Below are positions 38,020 to 49,657 of a DNA stretch of 64,000 nt, piece after piece. Made by a program: the position numbers and the translations under genes. Within the stretch, counting starts at the first letter, position 1; each line of letters starts with the position of its first letter. The stretch comes from Porpolomopsis calyptriformis (lineage: Eukaryota > Basidiomycota > Agaricomycetes > Agaricales > Hygrophoraceae). The notes under the pieces were generated by a model. It did no database searches, was not told the origin of the DNA, and worked only from the letters and a program-made list of their open reading frames with translations. Location: positions 310,001 through 374,000 of the forward strand of contig OX621176.1 in assembly GCA_951640195.1 (NCBI GenBank), read 5' to 3'.

Positions 38020-41000
38020 GCAAGCACGTCTTTACAGTTTAAGGGCAGCACGGTCAATCTTGTCGGGCATGATCAGTACAACGTGAACCAAAATTTCTAT
38101 CATGAAGGTGAGTTGGCGCCCTAGTTGACAGTGGTTTCGCTTGTCACTGCGTCCCCCAAAAGTGATGTATATATGACGAACGTATTCTAGACGAACGTCA
38201 CCCCCCACATGCCCTCTTTGCTCCTTTCAACTGCAAAGATCGATCGCGATGTTTGGAAGGGACAAGGACCGAAATTCTTGATCAGATTTATCGCTGGATT
38301 GGTATCCGGATTCCACGACAGGATTGTGATCCGGTTCTGAACAGAGACGCCAATACCGTTTCGGAGGATACTTGTATATTTTGGATCAATGGGTCGGCCG
38401 GGACCGGGAAAACGACAATTGCCTATACCGTTGCAGAGGCGTGTAGAGCGATTGGTGTGCTTGGAGCGAGTTTCTTCTGCTCCCGGGACGACGCGGATTG
38501 CAGCAACCCAAGTCTGATCTTCACGACTATTGCCTATCAGCTCGGAATCTCGAACCCTTTATTCAGAGCGGAGGTCGCTCGTGCTATGAAATCAAATCCT
38601 GATATCGGCTATACGACTCCTCCATACCAACTTGAAGAGCTCATCATACAGCCACTTCGCACCCTCAGAAACTCAATCTCTCCATGCGTTGTTGTATTGG
38701 ACGCACTGGACGAGTGCAAAGAGACTGGGATGACCTCAGTTATCTTATCGTCACTCTCTCGTCATGTCAACGAACTGTTCCCATTAAAGTTCCTGTTGAC
38801 GAGTCGGCCAGAAAAGCACATTACCACCCTGTTTAAATCACGCGAATTGAACCCGGTTACCCAACGATGCATCTTGCATGACATGGAATCAAGCGTCGTG
38901 CAGAGCGATATTAAACACTACCTTTCAACAAAGCTTGCTTTCACCCGAGAGTTCCATCATCTTGAAGACGATTGGCCTTCTGGAGCAGATATCAATGCCC
39001 TGACGCGGATGTCGTTTGGACTGTTCATCTTTGCGTCAACCTCGATCAGATTCATTGAAGACCGAAACTATTGCGACCCGAAAAATCAACTCTCCCGTCT
39101 TCTACGTGATGCATCCACAGCAACGGAAGACTCTTCTCCACATTATAACCTTGATCGGTTATACGCTCAAGTGTTGAATGATGCATTCCCTAACATATCC
39201 CTTCCTCTTTCTGTACAGCTGAGGACGATTCTAGGCAGTATCGTTCTTCTCCGAGATCCCCTTTCGTCAGTTGCTCTCGAACAACTACTAGCAATGCCAT
39301 CACGTACGGTGGGGGTGACACTTCAGCATCTTCATTCGGTCGTCATGGTGCCTGATGATGCAACGCAAGCGATTCGGACACTTCACCCATCGCTTTTTGA
39401 CTTTATCACAACTCCGACCCGATGTCTGAATCCGAAATATGTCGTTGACCTTCAGATGCAACATACGTTACTCGCGTGTGCATGTCTGTCCGCTATGAAG
39501 AAGCTGAAGCGAGATATCTGTGGAATAAAAAATCCGTCGTTGCTCAATAGCGAGGTGGCCGACCTTCCGATGCGTGTCATGACTTGCATCCGACCTGAAC
39601 TGCGGTATGCATGTCGTCATTGGTCTTGGCACCTAGAAAATGCGACGTTCTATGACATTCTTGTCGACCTCGTGAACGAATTTTGTTTGGAATATCTGTT
39701 GTACTGGGTTGAAGCACTCAGTCTGATGGGACATGTTCGAAATGGTCTCCTTGCATTAGATGTGGCTCAAAAAACGATTGTTGTATGTTGTCTTTCTCTC
39801 TCCAATGGGCAGTGCTCATCTTATTCCGCAGAAAGCAGATAGAGACATGACTGGTGCCAAGGATTTACTTCACGATTGCGAGCGATTCACCCTGGAATTC
39901 TTTTGGATCATCAGCAGCTCTTCGCTTCAAATATACCACTCTGCGTTACTGTTCACTCCCGAGGCAACCCCAATGAAAAGGATATATGGGAGAGAGCTGG
40001 ACGTCCCTGTGGAAATATACCATGGATTGTCGGAGACGTGGAATTCATGCATACGGACGATAGAAGGACATTCCGGTGGAGTTGAGTCAGTCGCATTCTC
40101 TTCAGACGGCACGCGTATTGTGTCTGGATCTTATGACAAAACTATACGGCTGTGGGACGCGGTCAGTGGTGGACATCTGACCACCCTGAAGGGACATTCG
40201 CACAGGGTAGAATCGGTCACATTCTCCCCCGATGGCACCCGTATCGCGTCTGGATCTCACGACAATACTATTCGGCTGTGGGACGCGGTCAGCGGTGCAC
40301 ATCTGAACACGCTCCAGGGACATTCCACACATGTACTATCGATCGCATTCTCTGCAGATGGCACGCGTATTGTGTCCGGATCTTATGACAATACTATCCG
40401 GCTGTGGGACGTAGTCGGCAATCCACGTCTGCATACCGTCCAGGGACATTCCGACTCGGTTCAATCGGTGGCATTCTCCCCAGATGGCACGCGTATTGTG
40501 TCTGGATCTCTCGACAATACTATACGGCTGTGGGACGCAGTCAGCGGTGCACATCTGAACACCCTCAAGGGACATTCCAACGCCGTACGATCGGTTGCAT
40601 TCTCCCCAGATGGTACGCTTCTCGTGACTGGATCTGACGACAAAACCATTAGGCTGTGGGACGCAATCAGCGGCGCACATCTGAACACCAAAGGACACAC
40701 CAACTCGATAAAATCTGTCGCATTCTCCCCCGATAGCAAGCATATTAGTTCTGGATCCGGCGACTATACCATTCAACTGTGGGACGCACTCAGCTGCGCA
40801 CATCTCAATACCTTAAAGGGACATTCCGACTGGGTACAATCGGTCGCATTCTCCCCTGATGGCGTGCGAATCGTATCTGGATCCGACGACAAGACTGTTC
40901 GGCTGTGGGACGCAATTAGTGGTGCACTTTTGAACACCCTCGATTCCAGCTCGGTACTTTGCGTTGCATTCTCTCCTGACGGCGTATATATTGTGTCTGG

Positions 41001-41343
41001 ATCACGCGACAATACCATTCGGTTGTGGGACGCGGTCAGCGGTGTACATCTGGAGACTCTCGCAGGATATTTCAGCTCTGTTGAATCGGTCGCGCGATCT
41101 TATCGTTTGTGCCAGAACTCGTGTACCGATGGCTCAAACCCAACTGGTCCAGTGTTTGGTTATATCTCGCCAGACGGCTGGGTCCACTCAATTACTCGGA
41201 ATCGACGGATTTGTTGGATTCCGGTCTCTTTTAGACCTTGGGCGCTGGCTATGAAGGGAGAACGTGTAGTTTTCGGTACAACAGATGGTCGTCTCATTAT
41301 GCTTGATTTTGCATACGTGGACTTTTATTTTCGTAACCTGTAG
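38017..41343 (+). CDS. NACHT-WD40 NLR 2 (motif exon - NACHT - 8 WD40)
   Basis: Three exons (38017-38107, 38191-39782, 39832-41343) give 3195 nt, 1064 aa. Exon 1 is a 30-residue motif exon containing STVNLVGHDQ and NQNFYHE, related to the first exon of NLR-1, not to the helical domain of NACHT-WD40 1. NACHT has P-loop GSAGTGKTT, Walker B VVVLDALDECKET and LLTSRPEKH. Its NACHT and following region are closely similar to the other NACHT-WD40 gene, including the intron before the WD40 exon. Eight WD40 units (one shortened by missing linker residues) and the tail DGWVHSITRNRRICWIP follow. Intact; putative receptor with a short signalling or amyloid-type N-terminus (inference). Confidence 0.92.
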
Positions 41344-42037
41344 CTGTGCTCTTTCATCGGCTTGTGGGCTCATCATCTTCTGTCTTTTATAATAAGCTGC
41401 CATTGCGTACCACTGCTGTTCTAACATTTCATATAGTTTTCTCGTTGAATTGTTTCAACACTTAAAATGTGAAATGTTACTTTCGACTGATTATACCAAC
41501 TTACTGAATGGTGATGACAACAATGTTTTGTGTGTTCCCATAACTACAACTAATGGCATTCACATTTACAGCCAAGGGCAATGTCAGAATCACCCTCAGG
41601 TTTTGTACATACAGCACAGCCATGTGCCTGTGCACTGGCACTAATCTGGTCCTATCCCAAGTAACACTGAGGGAAGGAAAATCAATAGTAATCAGTGTAA
41701 TGTACACTGATACAGTCATCACCCTCTTAACCCATACCCTTCAGTCACAGCCCTAGACTATGGGTTATGAGAGAGTATGGCTTTTGAGGGTGTTGCTAAA
41801 AATAGATCCCAAAATCTGATTAAAATTTTTGTACTGTATTTTGAGCATCCTTGACTATTTACAACTAAAGTAGTCAGTGAGATTGATAAAATAAAGAGTG
41901 TGTGCTGTGTTGTGCATATAGGCTATGGTGAGTACAAAAGATGTACCACTACAGTTATCTTACATAATGGAAGTATACGTATGTATATGTCCGTCCGTGA
42001 TATCTACATACTCTGGAATGAATATCAACATACCCCC
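41344..42037. other. Gene-free; includes Copia LTR remnant
   Basis: No gene seen. The Copia reading frame stops at 42040 and is followed on the minus strand by AAGGGGGTA and TGTTGATATTC near 42030, the expected polypurine tract and LTR start. The LTR's other end is not clear. The part from 41450 to 41760 is AT-richer and uncharacterised. Confidence 0.5.
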
Positions 42038-42697
42038 TTATTCCTGAGTGTCTAGATGAGAGAGACTGAGGTTAGCAACTAATTTTTCAAAGGAGATGCG
42101 TGGGAGTGGTTTCGTCAGTCCATCTGAGAGCATTTCAGTCATTGGGATGTGCTTGACTATGATGGTGCCATCATCAACTCATTCGCGAATGTAGTGGTGT
42201 GCGACGTCAATGTGTTTCATCCTTTGATGGTGACGCAAATCCTTGGAAAGATCGATGGCGCCTTTGTTGTCCATGAAAAGTGTTGCAGGGGAGTTGTTTG
42301 GGTTGGCTCCTAATTCATCGAGTAGGCCGTGCATCCAGACAATTTGGCGAGTGCAGTATGCACCAGAGATATATTCGGCTTCAGTACTTGATGTTGCGAC
42401 CGTTGTCTGGCATTTCGTGCTCCATGATACTGTCGACTTTCCCAATTTGATGACATAGCCTGAGACCGATCTTCTGTCATCTATGTCTTCAGCCCAGCTG
42501 GCATCCGAGTAAGTGGTGAGGGTGAGGGCATCGGTGGGTTCTCCACCTAGTATTAGAGCAAGGTTGCTCTGTCCCTTCGCATATCTGATGATACGCTTTG
42601 CTGCTTCCCAGTGGGTTTTGCCAGGGTTCTGGCCAAATCTCGCTGCTTGGCAAACAGCGAAGGCGATTTGAGGGAAGCAGACGAGGCTGGTCCAGAG
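42038..42697 (-). mobile_element. Ty1/Copia RNase H fragment
   Basis: Encodes the C-terminal RNase H end of a Copia polyprotein: QNPGKTHWEAAKRIIRYAKG, TTYSDASWAEDIDDRRSVSG, VATSSTEAEYISGAY and the closing HIPMTEMLSDGLTKPLPR. One in-frame stop lies at 42179. The 5' side is cut off sharply by the LTR at 42698, so the upstream polyprotein is absent. Confidence 0.85.
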
Positions 42698-43087
42698 TGT
42701 CATGGACGTAATTTTTCCATTCCTTCTCTATGTTAGTCATCATTGATTAGTCGGATCTGTCTTATCTTTGCTTGGGATTCCCCACGATTCCATATCTTTT
42801 CATTTATCCTAGATAAGATAGATTTCATTTCTGACAACTATGTTTCATCTCTTCACATGCTCCGAGTTTCTTATCATGCTTATCTTTACTTGTCGCATGT
42901 ATTCCTTGTGTAGATACTGACTCATCCACAGTAGCATAGTTAGTATATAAACTCCTAGTTAGTCATACTCAGACTTTAAGTCTGATTCCTCATTAGCAAC
43001 CCAATAACTAGGACTTGAGACATTATCATCGTCTTGGGACAGAGCTCTTCGAAGTAAAACCATTTCATTGATAACCAGTTTATAACA
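42698..43087 (+). repeat. LTR A, 5' copy
   Basis: Begins TGTCATGGACGTAA and ends GTTTATAACA (TG..CA). Contains a TATATAA box and the dyad TCAGACTTTAAGTCTGA. It is highly similar to 57701-58090. Confidence 0.85.
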
Positions 43088-43176
43088 AGAATCAGACTTC
43101 CTTCTTGCTCTCTCCTACTCTACTTGATCCACCTTTGCTTTCACACTGGACAACAAGGATGAGGACCTCTACAATC

Positions 43177-43577
43177 TGTTATAAACCGGTTGTTCGGAAC
43201 ATGTTTTACTTTGGGTGTTCTGTCCCAAGAGATATAGGGTATGGTTCCAAGTCCTTGTTATGAGTAGGCTAATGAGGAATCAGACTTAAAGTCTGATACG
43301 TACAAGAGGTACTCTTTATATACTGACTACTTATCTGTGTGAGTCAGTGTGACATAACATGAGGTAGAGATAAGAATGAGTCATCATGATCGATGATGAA
43401 TCATAAGGGGTTGAAACGTAATGGAAATGAAGTATGTCCGCATATAGGTAGAGTAATGGGGAATCCCGGAGGAAGGCAATGGGGAATCCCGGAGAAAGAT
43501 GGTGGGGAATCCCAAGATAAGATACAGGTTTGCATGTGATAAGATAAGAGAAAGAAAAGAAAATTAAGACCGTGATA
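43177..43577 (-). repeat. LTR B copy 1 (3' LTR of G1)
   Basis: 401 bp, minus orientation. Its outer end TGTTATAAACCGG is preceded by CAATC (43172-43176). Its inner end reads TATCACGG rather than TGTCACGG. It is more like copy 4 than copy 2 at several variable sites. Confidence 0.85.
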
Positions 43578-43612
43578 TACACCTCAGCTTCAAAGGAAAT
43601 TCATCCCGAATT

Positions 43613-44359
43613 TCAAACTTGGGCGGTGTCGGTCGTTTCGTTTTCCAAGGCCTGAGTCGGGATTTCCTCGGTGGCGGGGGCCTCGACGGCCACTGAGGGG
43701 GAAGCGATGAGTTCGACTTCTGAAGTTGCTTCGACGGGGGAGGGGGCTCAGACTGTTGCAACGTCGTCGTTGTCGTCGGGATATTCCAAGTTGAGATTTA
43801 TGGGATACTCGACCGATGCTCCATACTCGATCAACATTTCCATTGTTGCAAGGTCTCGCTGTGCCCGAAGGAAGTCTTCCCTGGTGAGTCGTTCACTTTG
43901 ACAACTCTCTTCTATGAGCTTGGCGATGATAGCGCGGGTGGTGATGTCGTAGCAATCCACCCACGTTCGTCTCTTCTGGCACTGGAGTTCCCAAACTTTC
44001 AACTCACTCTGGTCCCAACAATTCTTCCAAAATAAAGCGCTTTTCTCCGACGCCTTGAGCTCGGCTTGTAATACTTCGCGTTCCTGACGAAGTTTGCGAT
44101 TCCAGTTGCTGACGCTGTTGCTGTGGACTGTGAGATGGGAGATGGTAACAGTGGGATCTTCGGGGGGAGGAGTTTGGGTAGGATAGTCTTTGAAGAAATC
44201 CTCAGCGCGAGCACGAGCATGTCGACGTAATTGTCGAGTGGAGGAGGTAGAGGTGGAGGGACCGGGGGTAGGGGAGCAGGCAGCGGACAAGGGAATTCGT
44301 CCAGAATGGCGGATGGCGACTTGAGGGGAGGGGGATCATGTAGATCGCGTAGCGGGCAT
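43613..44359 (-). pseudogene. Third ORF of G1 (unknown, coiled-coil type)
   Basis: A 249-codon frame downstream of pol from ATG 44359 to TGA 43613, broken by an early TGA and one at 43748. It encodes RARAEDFFKDYPTQTPPPED, NSVSNWNRKLRQEREVLQAE, WKNCWDQSELKVWELQCQKR and LIEYGASVEYPINLNLEYPD, with heptad-like polar/Leu spacing in the middle. The same protein is encoded in G-old. It is not gag, pol or an obvious envelope. Function unknown. Confidence 0.75.
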
Positions 44360-44518
44360 GATGAAGTTGTTGCGGTTTTGGTTGAGTAGTCTTGATTGTT
44401 GCAACAAAGTTATTGAATTGTGAAGGAAAGCGGAGATGTCTCACAGTTTATAAGGAGTGGTTCTAAAAATAGAGGTCAATTCTTGGCAGACGGGATGATG
44501 ACAAATGAATGAATAGAA

Positions 44519-47470
44519 TCAGGTTGCCGTTTGAATTGAATCTTCGTACATCTTCACAATTTCCTTGGCGTGTCGTAAAATGTTCGATCGATCTTCCCAA
44601 GTGGCTTCTTCGATCAGATAGCCTTTCCATTTGACCAAGTATTTTTAGCGTCGTTTAGCTCCAGAATGTTGTAATATGGATTCGACCTCGTATTCTTCTT
44701 CGTTTTCGATCAGATCAGGAGGAGGCTGTGATGTGTCGATGACATCAGGGTGGAGTAATTCATTTCCGATGTTGGGTCTCAGGAGTGAAACATGAAAGAC
44801 TGGGTGTAGTCTCCATGTTCCGGGGATGTCGATCAGATAGGCAAGGTCTGATATCTTCTTCAAGACCTTGAATGGTCCGGTCCATCGATTGTCGAGTTTC
44901 TTCGAGGGTCGTGTCGTCTTGATATTCTTGGTATCCAACCAGACCAGATCTCCTTCTTCATAGGAGGGTGAAGGTTTCCATTTGCGATCAGCGTATTTCT
45001 TCATCGATTCCATTGTCTTCTGTAAAGATCGTTCGGCGTTTTGCTGTGCGCATGTGAGACGCTCGTGAAAGGTATTGGCTGTGGGCACGTTGCTTTGATC
45101 CGGAATAGTCATGGGGAGGTGGGGATGACGTCTGTATTCCATATAGAATGGTGATTGTGAAGTTGCAGAGTGTTGTCGATTGTTGTAGGCAAATTCCACA
45201 GAAGCGAGCCATTCCAACCAGTCGTCCTGCATGAAGTTGGTATAGAAACGTAAGTAAACTTCGAGTTCCTGATTGGTACGTTCCGTTTGACTATCTGTTT
45301 GGGGATGATACGCAGTGGAGAGACCGGAGATGATTCCTAAGGAGTTATTGAGGGCTTCTGTGAATTTGGATGCAAATTGTACTCCACAATCGGATATAAC
45401 CTTTTGGGGCCATCCATGATGTTTCCAGACGTGATTCTGAAAGAGTTTCACAGCACCTTCTGATGAAAGATTGGAAGTTGTCAGAATGAAGTGAGCACGT
45501 TTAGTGAAGCAATCGACAACGACCATCACAGCATCATAGCCTTGTGACTTGGGGAGTTCAACGATAAGATCGACGGTGATTTCTTTCCATGGTTCTGTAG
45601 AAGGGGGTATGGGTTGGAGTAGTCCTGATGGCTTCGAGGGGAAGTTCTTGTTTTGTTGACAAGCTGGACAGGATCGAACGTAGTTGGTGATGTCTTGTGG
45701 GGCACCATCCCAAATAAAGTTACGAAGTACAAGTTCCTTCGTCTTCTCAATGCCAGGGTGGCCAGCGTGGGGGTAGGCGTGGGATAGTTGTATAATGTCT
45801 GTGCGCAAAGATACTTCCTCTGGCACCACTATTCGACCTTCAACATCGCGTACAAGCCCATCAGCTTGGGTCCAAGCGAGTGAGGCATCCTCGAGTTTAT
45901 CTTGGATCTTCTGTGGGAGTGGGATTTTGAAGCGTAATCTAGAAAGAAGGCTTGAATTTGACAATTTGACAATTGAATTTACCCATCGGTCGCGCGCTAT
46001 CAGAACTTCGTTCTCCACATCGGCTTCGACGTCGGGCAAGTAATCTGGGTGCCTGGATAAGCCGTCGGCCTTGTTCTTCCTACCTGGAACGTACTTGATT
46101 TTGAACCCGAATCTGGACAGATATTCAGACCAACGAGTTTGGCAATTCGATAAGCAAAGATTCTTGGAGAAATATTGTAAAGCCAAACTGTCCGTCCTAA
46201 TGAGAATGTCGTGTCTCGCTCCTTCAAGGAGGTGGCGCCATTGTTTGAAAGAGTCAATGATTGCCAGGAGCTCTAGATCGTGGGTTGGGTAGTTCTTTTC
46301 GGCAGGAGAGGTAGATCTTGAATGATAGCCAACAGGTTTCCAGTGTCCATCGTGAAGCTGGGAGAGTATTCCTGTGATTCTGATGATGGAAGCGTCGGTC
46401 TCCAGACAATAAGGGAGATCGCGATCAGGAATATGGAGGACAGGTGCGTTCGTTAAAAGGGATTTGATATTGTCGAAGGCTTCTTGTCTTCGGGGAGTCC
46501 ATTCCCACACAGTTTCATTGTGTAAGAGTTCGTAGAGAGGGGTAGTGACCTTGGAGAAACCCTTGATATATCTTCGCCAAAAGTTCACACTGCCTAAGAA
46601 GGATTGGAGTTGTTTCACCATTTCTGGAATAGGCCAAGACATGATAGCGTCGACCTTCTTCGGGTTGGTGGTGATTCATCCTTTGGACAGGACGACTCCA
46701 AGATAAATGACTTCTTCCTTCTCGAACTGGCATTTGACGGGTTTACACGAGAGACCGTGTCTTTTCATAATGTCCAGGGTTTTGAAGGTCCAGTATCGCA
46801 ATTCTTGTAAATCGTCTCCACAAACAAGTACGTTATCAATATAAATGAAAACGTTTCCAGAGTCTAGGACTTCTTTGAATCTCGTGTCGATCATCCATTG
46901 AAAGGTGGCTGGAGAGTTGCGTAAACCAAAGAACATAACGGTGGGTTCGAAGGCGCCTGCTTCAGTGATAAAAGCAGCTTTCCATTCGTCGCCTTCCTTG
47001 ATCCTGACGTTGTTGAATCCCCATCGGATATCCATGACCGTAAACAGAGATGCTGTCAAAAGCTTTGGTCATTGGAGGATTTGGTGAAGCAGAGGGAGGG
47101 GGTAGTGGTCAGGGACCGTGTGTTTGTTAAGGTAGCGGTAATCTTCAATAGGGCGCAGGCCAGCGTTCTTACCTTTAGCATTCACTTCTTCGGCTTTCTT
47201 TCCAAAGAAGAATGGAGAGACTTGCTTTGACTTAGAAGTCCGTATTCGTCCAGTGGATAGGTTTTTGTCGATGAACTTGTGTAAGTGATCCATCTCAAGA
47301 GGGGACATCGCGGATTTCGCGCCTTTGACTGGTCTGAAAGTTTCGTCCAGTTCTATGGCGTGGTCGAATTCCGAATGCGGTGGAAGGCGGTCAAAGGATT
47401 CTTTGGCAAAGACGCTAGAGTAGTCTTTCCAGTATACCTCTGGTACAAACTTTCGCATATCTTCTTCCAC
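44519..47470 (-). pseudogene. G1 pol: RT - RNase H - integrase - chromodomain
   Basis: RT begins near 47470 (FRPVKGAKSAMSPLEMDHLH) and holds DIRWGFNNVRI and [16 protein letters not shown]. Its catalytic box reads YIDN instead of YIDD. A TGA lies near 46677. RNase H (YCLETDAS, SPAEKNYPTHDLELLAI) and integrase follow, with zinc finger HAGHPGIEKT..CPACQQNK, EITVDLI, VISDCGVQF and QTERTNQELE. The chromodomain KYLVKWKGYLIEEATWEDR is separated from integrase by one TAA at 44645. The 665-codon RNase H-integrase stretch is open. Confidence 0.85.
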
Positions 47471-47699
47471 CGTGCTGGCTCAGGATTCATCTGACTTCAA
47501 TACACGTCGATTCATGGCCAGCGTGACCGATTTCATTCCCAGTGACTCCGCATCGTTGACTATCCATTGTGGAAGAGGGAAATCTTTGCTATCCAGAGCC
47601 AGTGTTGCCTCTTTCCAATCGATGTTGGGGTTGTGCTTTTTGAGCCACAGGAAGCCGAGGATAATATCCGTCTTAGATCCAAGATCGGTCACTTCCAAT

Positions 47700-49269
47700 C
47701 GGATCCGCTCATTGTGTCCTCCTGGAGCCTCTAACCAAATATCAATATCGTTCTCGATGGGTCCTCCTCAGTTTTCAGATCCATCGGCATTCCGTATGGG
47801 GATTGGGGTTTCCAATCGTGTTAGAGTAAAATTGTGGCAAGTTGCGAAAGATTCGTCCATGAAATTTCCAGAGGCTCCACTATCAACCAGAGCAGTGGCC
47901 AGAACACGTCGACCAGTGTCGGTAGCTTCAATCCAAACGTCCAAAATGAGTCCGAGATTGCCTTCTTCAAGAGTACCAAGAATTCGAAATAGATTGCATG
48001 GAGTGGTGGTACATTCTTGAGTAGATACATCCGTAACGGCAGGCGAAACGTTCGGACTCCTTAAAAACCCTGTTCTTTCAGTTCCTTGATGAGCTGAGCT
48101 TTTCTTTCCTTCGGCCAATGATCGATCCCGCAGTTATCCACCACTTGGATAGCTTCCTCCGTAGTAGCTGGGGAAACCATCTCGTCGACTCGTTCTGTCT
48201 CGATACCTCGTATGTTTCGTCCTTGACCTCGCCCTGTGTTTGGTCTTCCTCCTCGTCGTCCGGCAGGGGCACTACTCAATGGGTGTGCTGACGAAGAAGG
48301 GGCAAAAGAGGTATTTGGACACTTGTTCACCCAATGACCTGGTTCTCCGCAGCGATAGCAGTTGCCTCACGGAACACACGATATTGATGAAGAGGGAGCT
48401 GTCTCCTGTTTGACAGGAGCAGAGGAGGGAGTTCAGGTCGTCGTTCGAGCCATGGTTTCCCTGGGAGTGTAGTAGTTACTCCAGGGAGCGGCACGACGCT
48501 CAAGTGCGAGCTCGAGACATTGTCAATCGAAGATGGAAGCTTTTCGCTTCCAAGCGTTGAGGGTGGCTGGGATGGGATCAAGACTGTAGATTCTTTCAAG
48601 GATCCAGGGATCAAGGCCATTCCGGTAAAAGGTTTTGAGTGCGTCGTCGTTGAATCCAGTTTCTTCTGTGAGAGCTCCAAATCGTACATTATAATTGTCC
48701 ACAGTGGAAGATCCTTGCGTTACCTTTTGTATCTTAACCTGTGCTGTCGCCTTAGCATCAACATCTCCGAAGCATTCCTCAATTTCCTCCATAAAGTCTT
48801 CCTAATCGGCCCCAACCCATTGGGTACAATTGAATTCCCGGGTCTGCTGTCGAGCCCATGATTGGGCGACACCGATCTTCATGAACGACAAGACATAGGT
48901 AATCTTTTGCCTGTCAGACCACTGGCTGTCATCAAGAACTAGACAACAAGCCTGGATAAAATTGAGACATTTGGCTGCAGACCCATCGTATTCATCAGGT
49001 TTGGCTATCTTGATGGGGGGAGGAGCAGGTTGTTGAGGTAGGGGAGGCTGTATGGGTGGAGGAGCAGATTGTTGAGGTTGTTGCTGGAGCTGGGCGATCA
49101 GCTGTTGTTGTTGGGTGATGGTTTGTTCAAGTTGGCAAACGGTAGCCATCAAGGTCATGATATCAATAGTAGGGGGGTTGGTGGGGGCATTGGTGGATGT
49201 TCCTGACATGTTGGTAGATGTCAGTTGTTGTGGAGTTGCTGGAGCTGTTGGTGTTGGTGTTGATGTCAC
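47700..49269 (-). pseudogene. G1 gag-protease
   Basis: Gag starts in a Thr/Pro-rich region, then a Gln-rich segment and IKIAKPDEYDGSAAKCLNFI and VDNYNVRFGALTEETGFN. The CCHC knuckle CYRCGEPGHWVNKC is near 48360. The retropepsin has VDSGASGNFMDESF and LEVTDLGSKTDIILGFLWL. At least four in-frame stops interrupt gag, most TGA where CGA is plausible. Confidence 0.8.
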
Positions 49270-49657
49270 AGAGGAAAGTTGGGAGTAAAGGGAACCATAT
49301 CGTCCTGGTGGGGTAGCAGTTCATTGATGAACTGGTCTTGTTGCTGGGGCTGAAGATGAAGAGAAGAGTCCTCTTGTTCTTGATTGAGTTCGCAGTCCTA
49401 GGGGGGCAGGAGCAGGAGTAGGGGTGGGAGCAGCTAATGTTTCTTCAAGAGTGGAAGGAAAAGATGGTTCTTGATTTCGAATTGTAGCTGAAAAGGTTGA
49501 TCTTGAGAGAGGGTCCTCGTATTGTTCTTCAACGTCTGAGTTGTCAGTAGAAGCCAGGATGAAGGTGGGTAAGGGACAAAGAGGTGATGTCGATGATCAC
49601 AGTGATGAGGGCGTTGGATAAGCAAGTGGGAGAGAACCAGAAGGAAGTCTGATTCTT

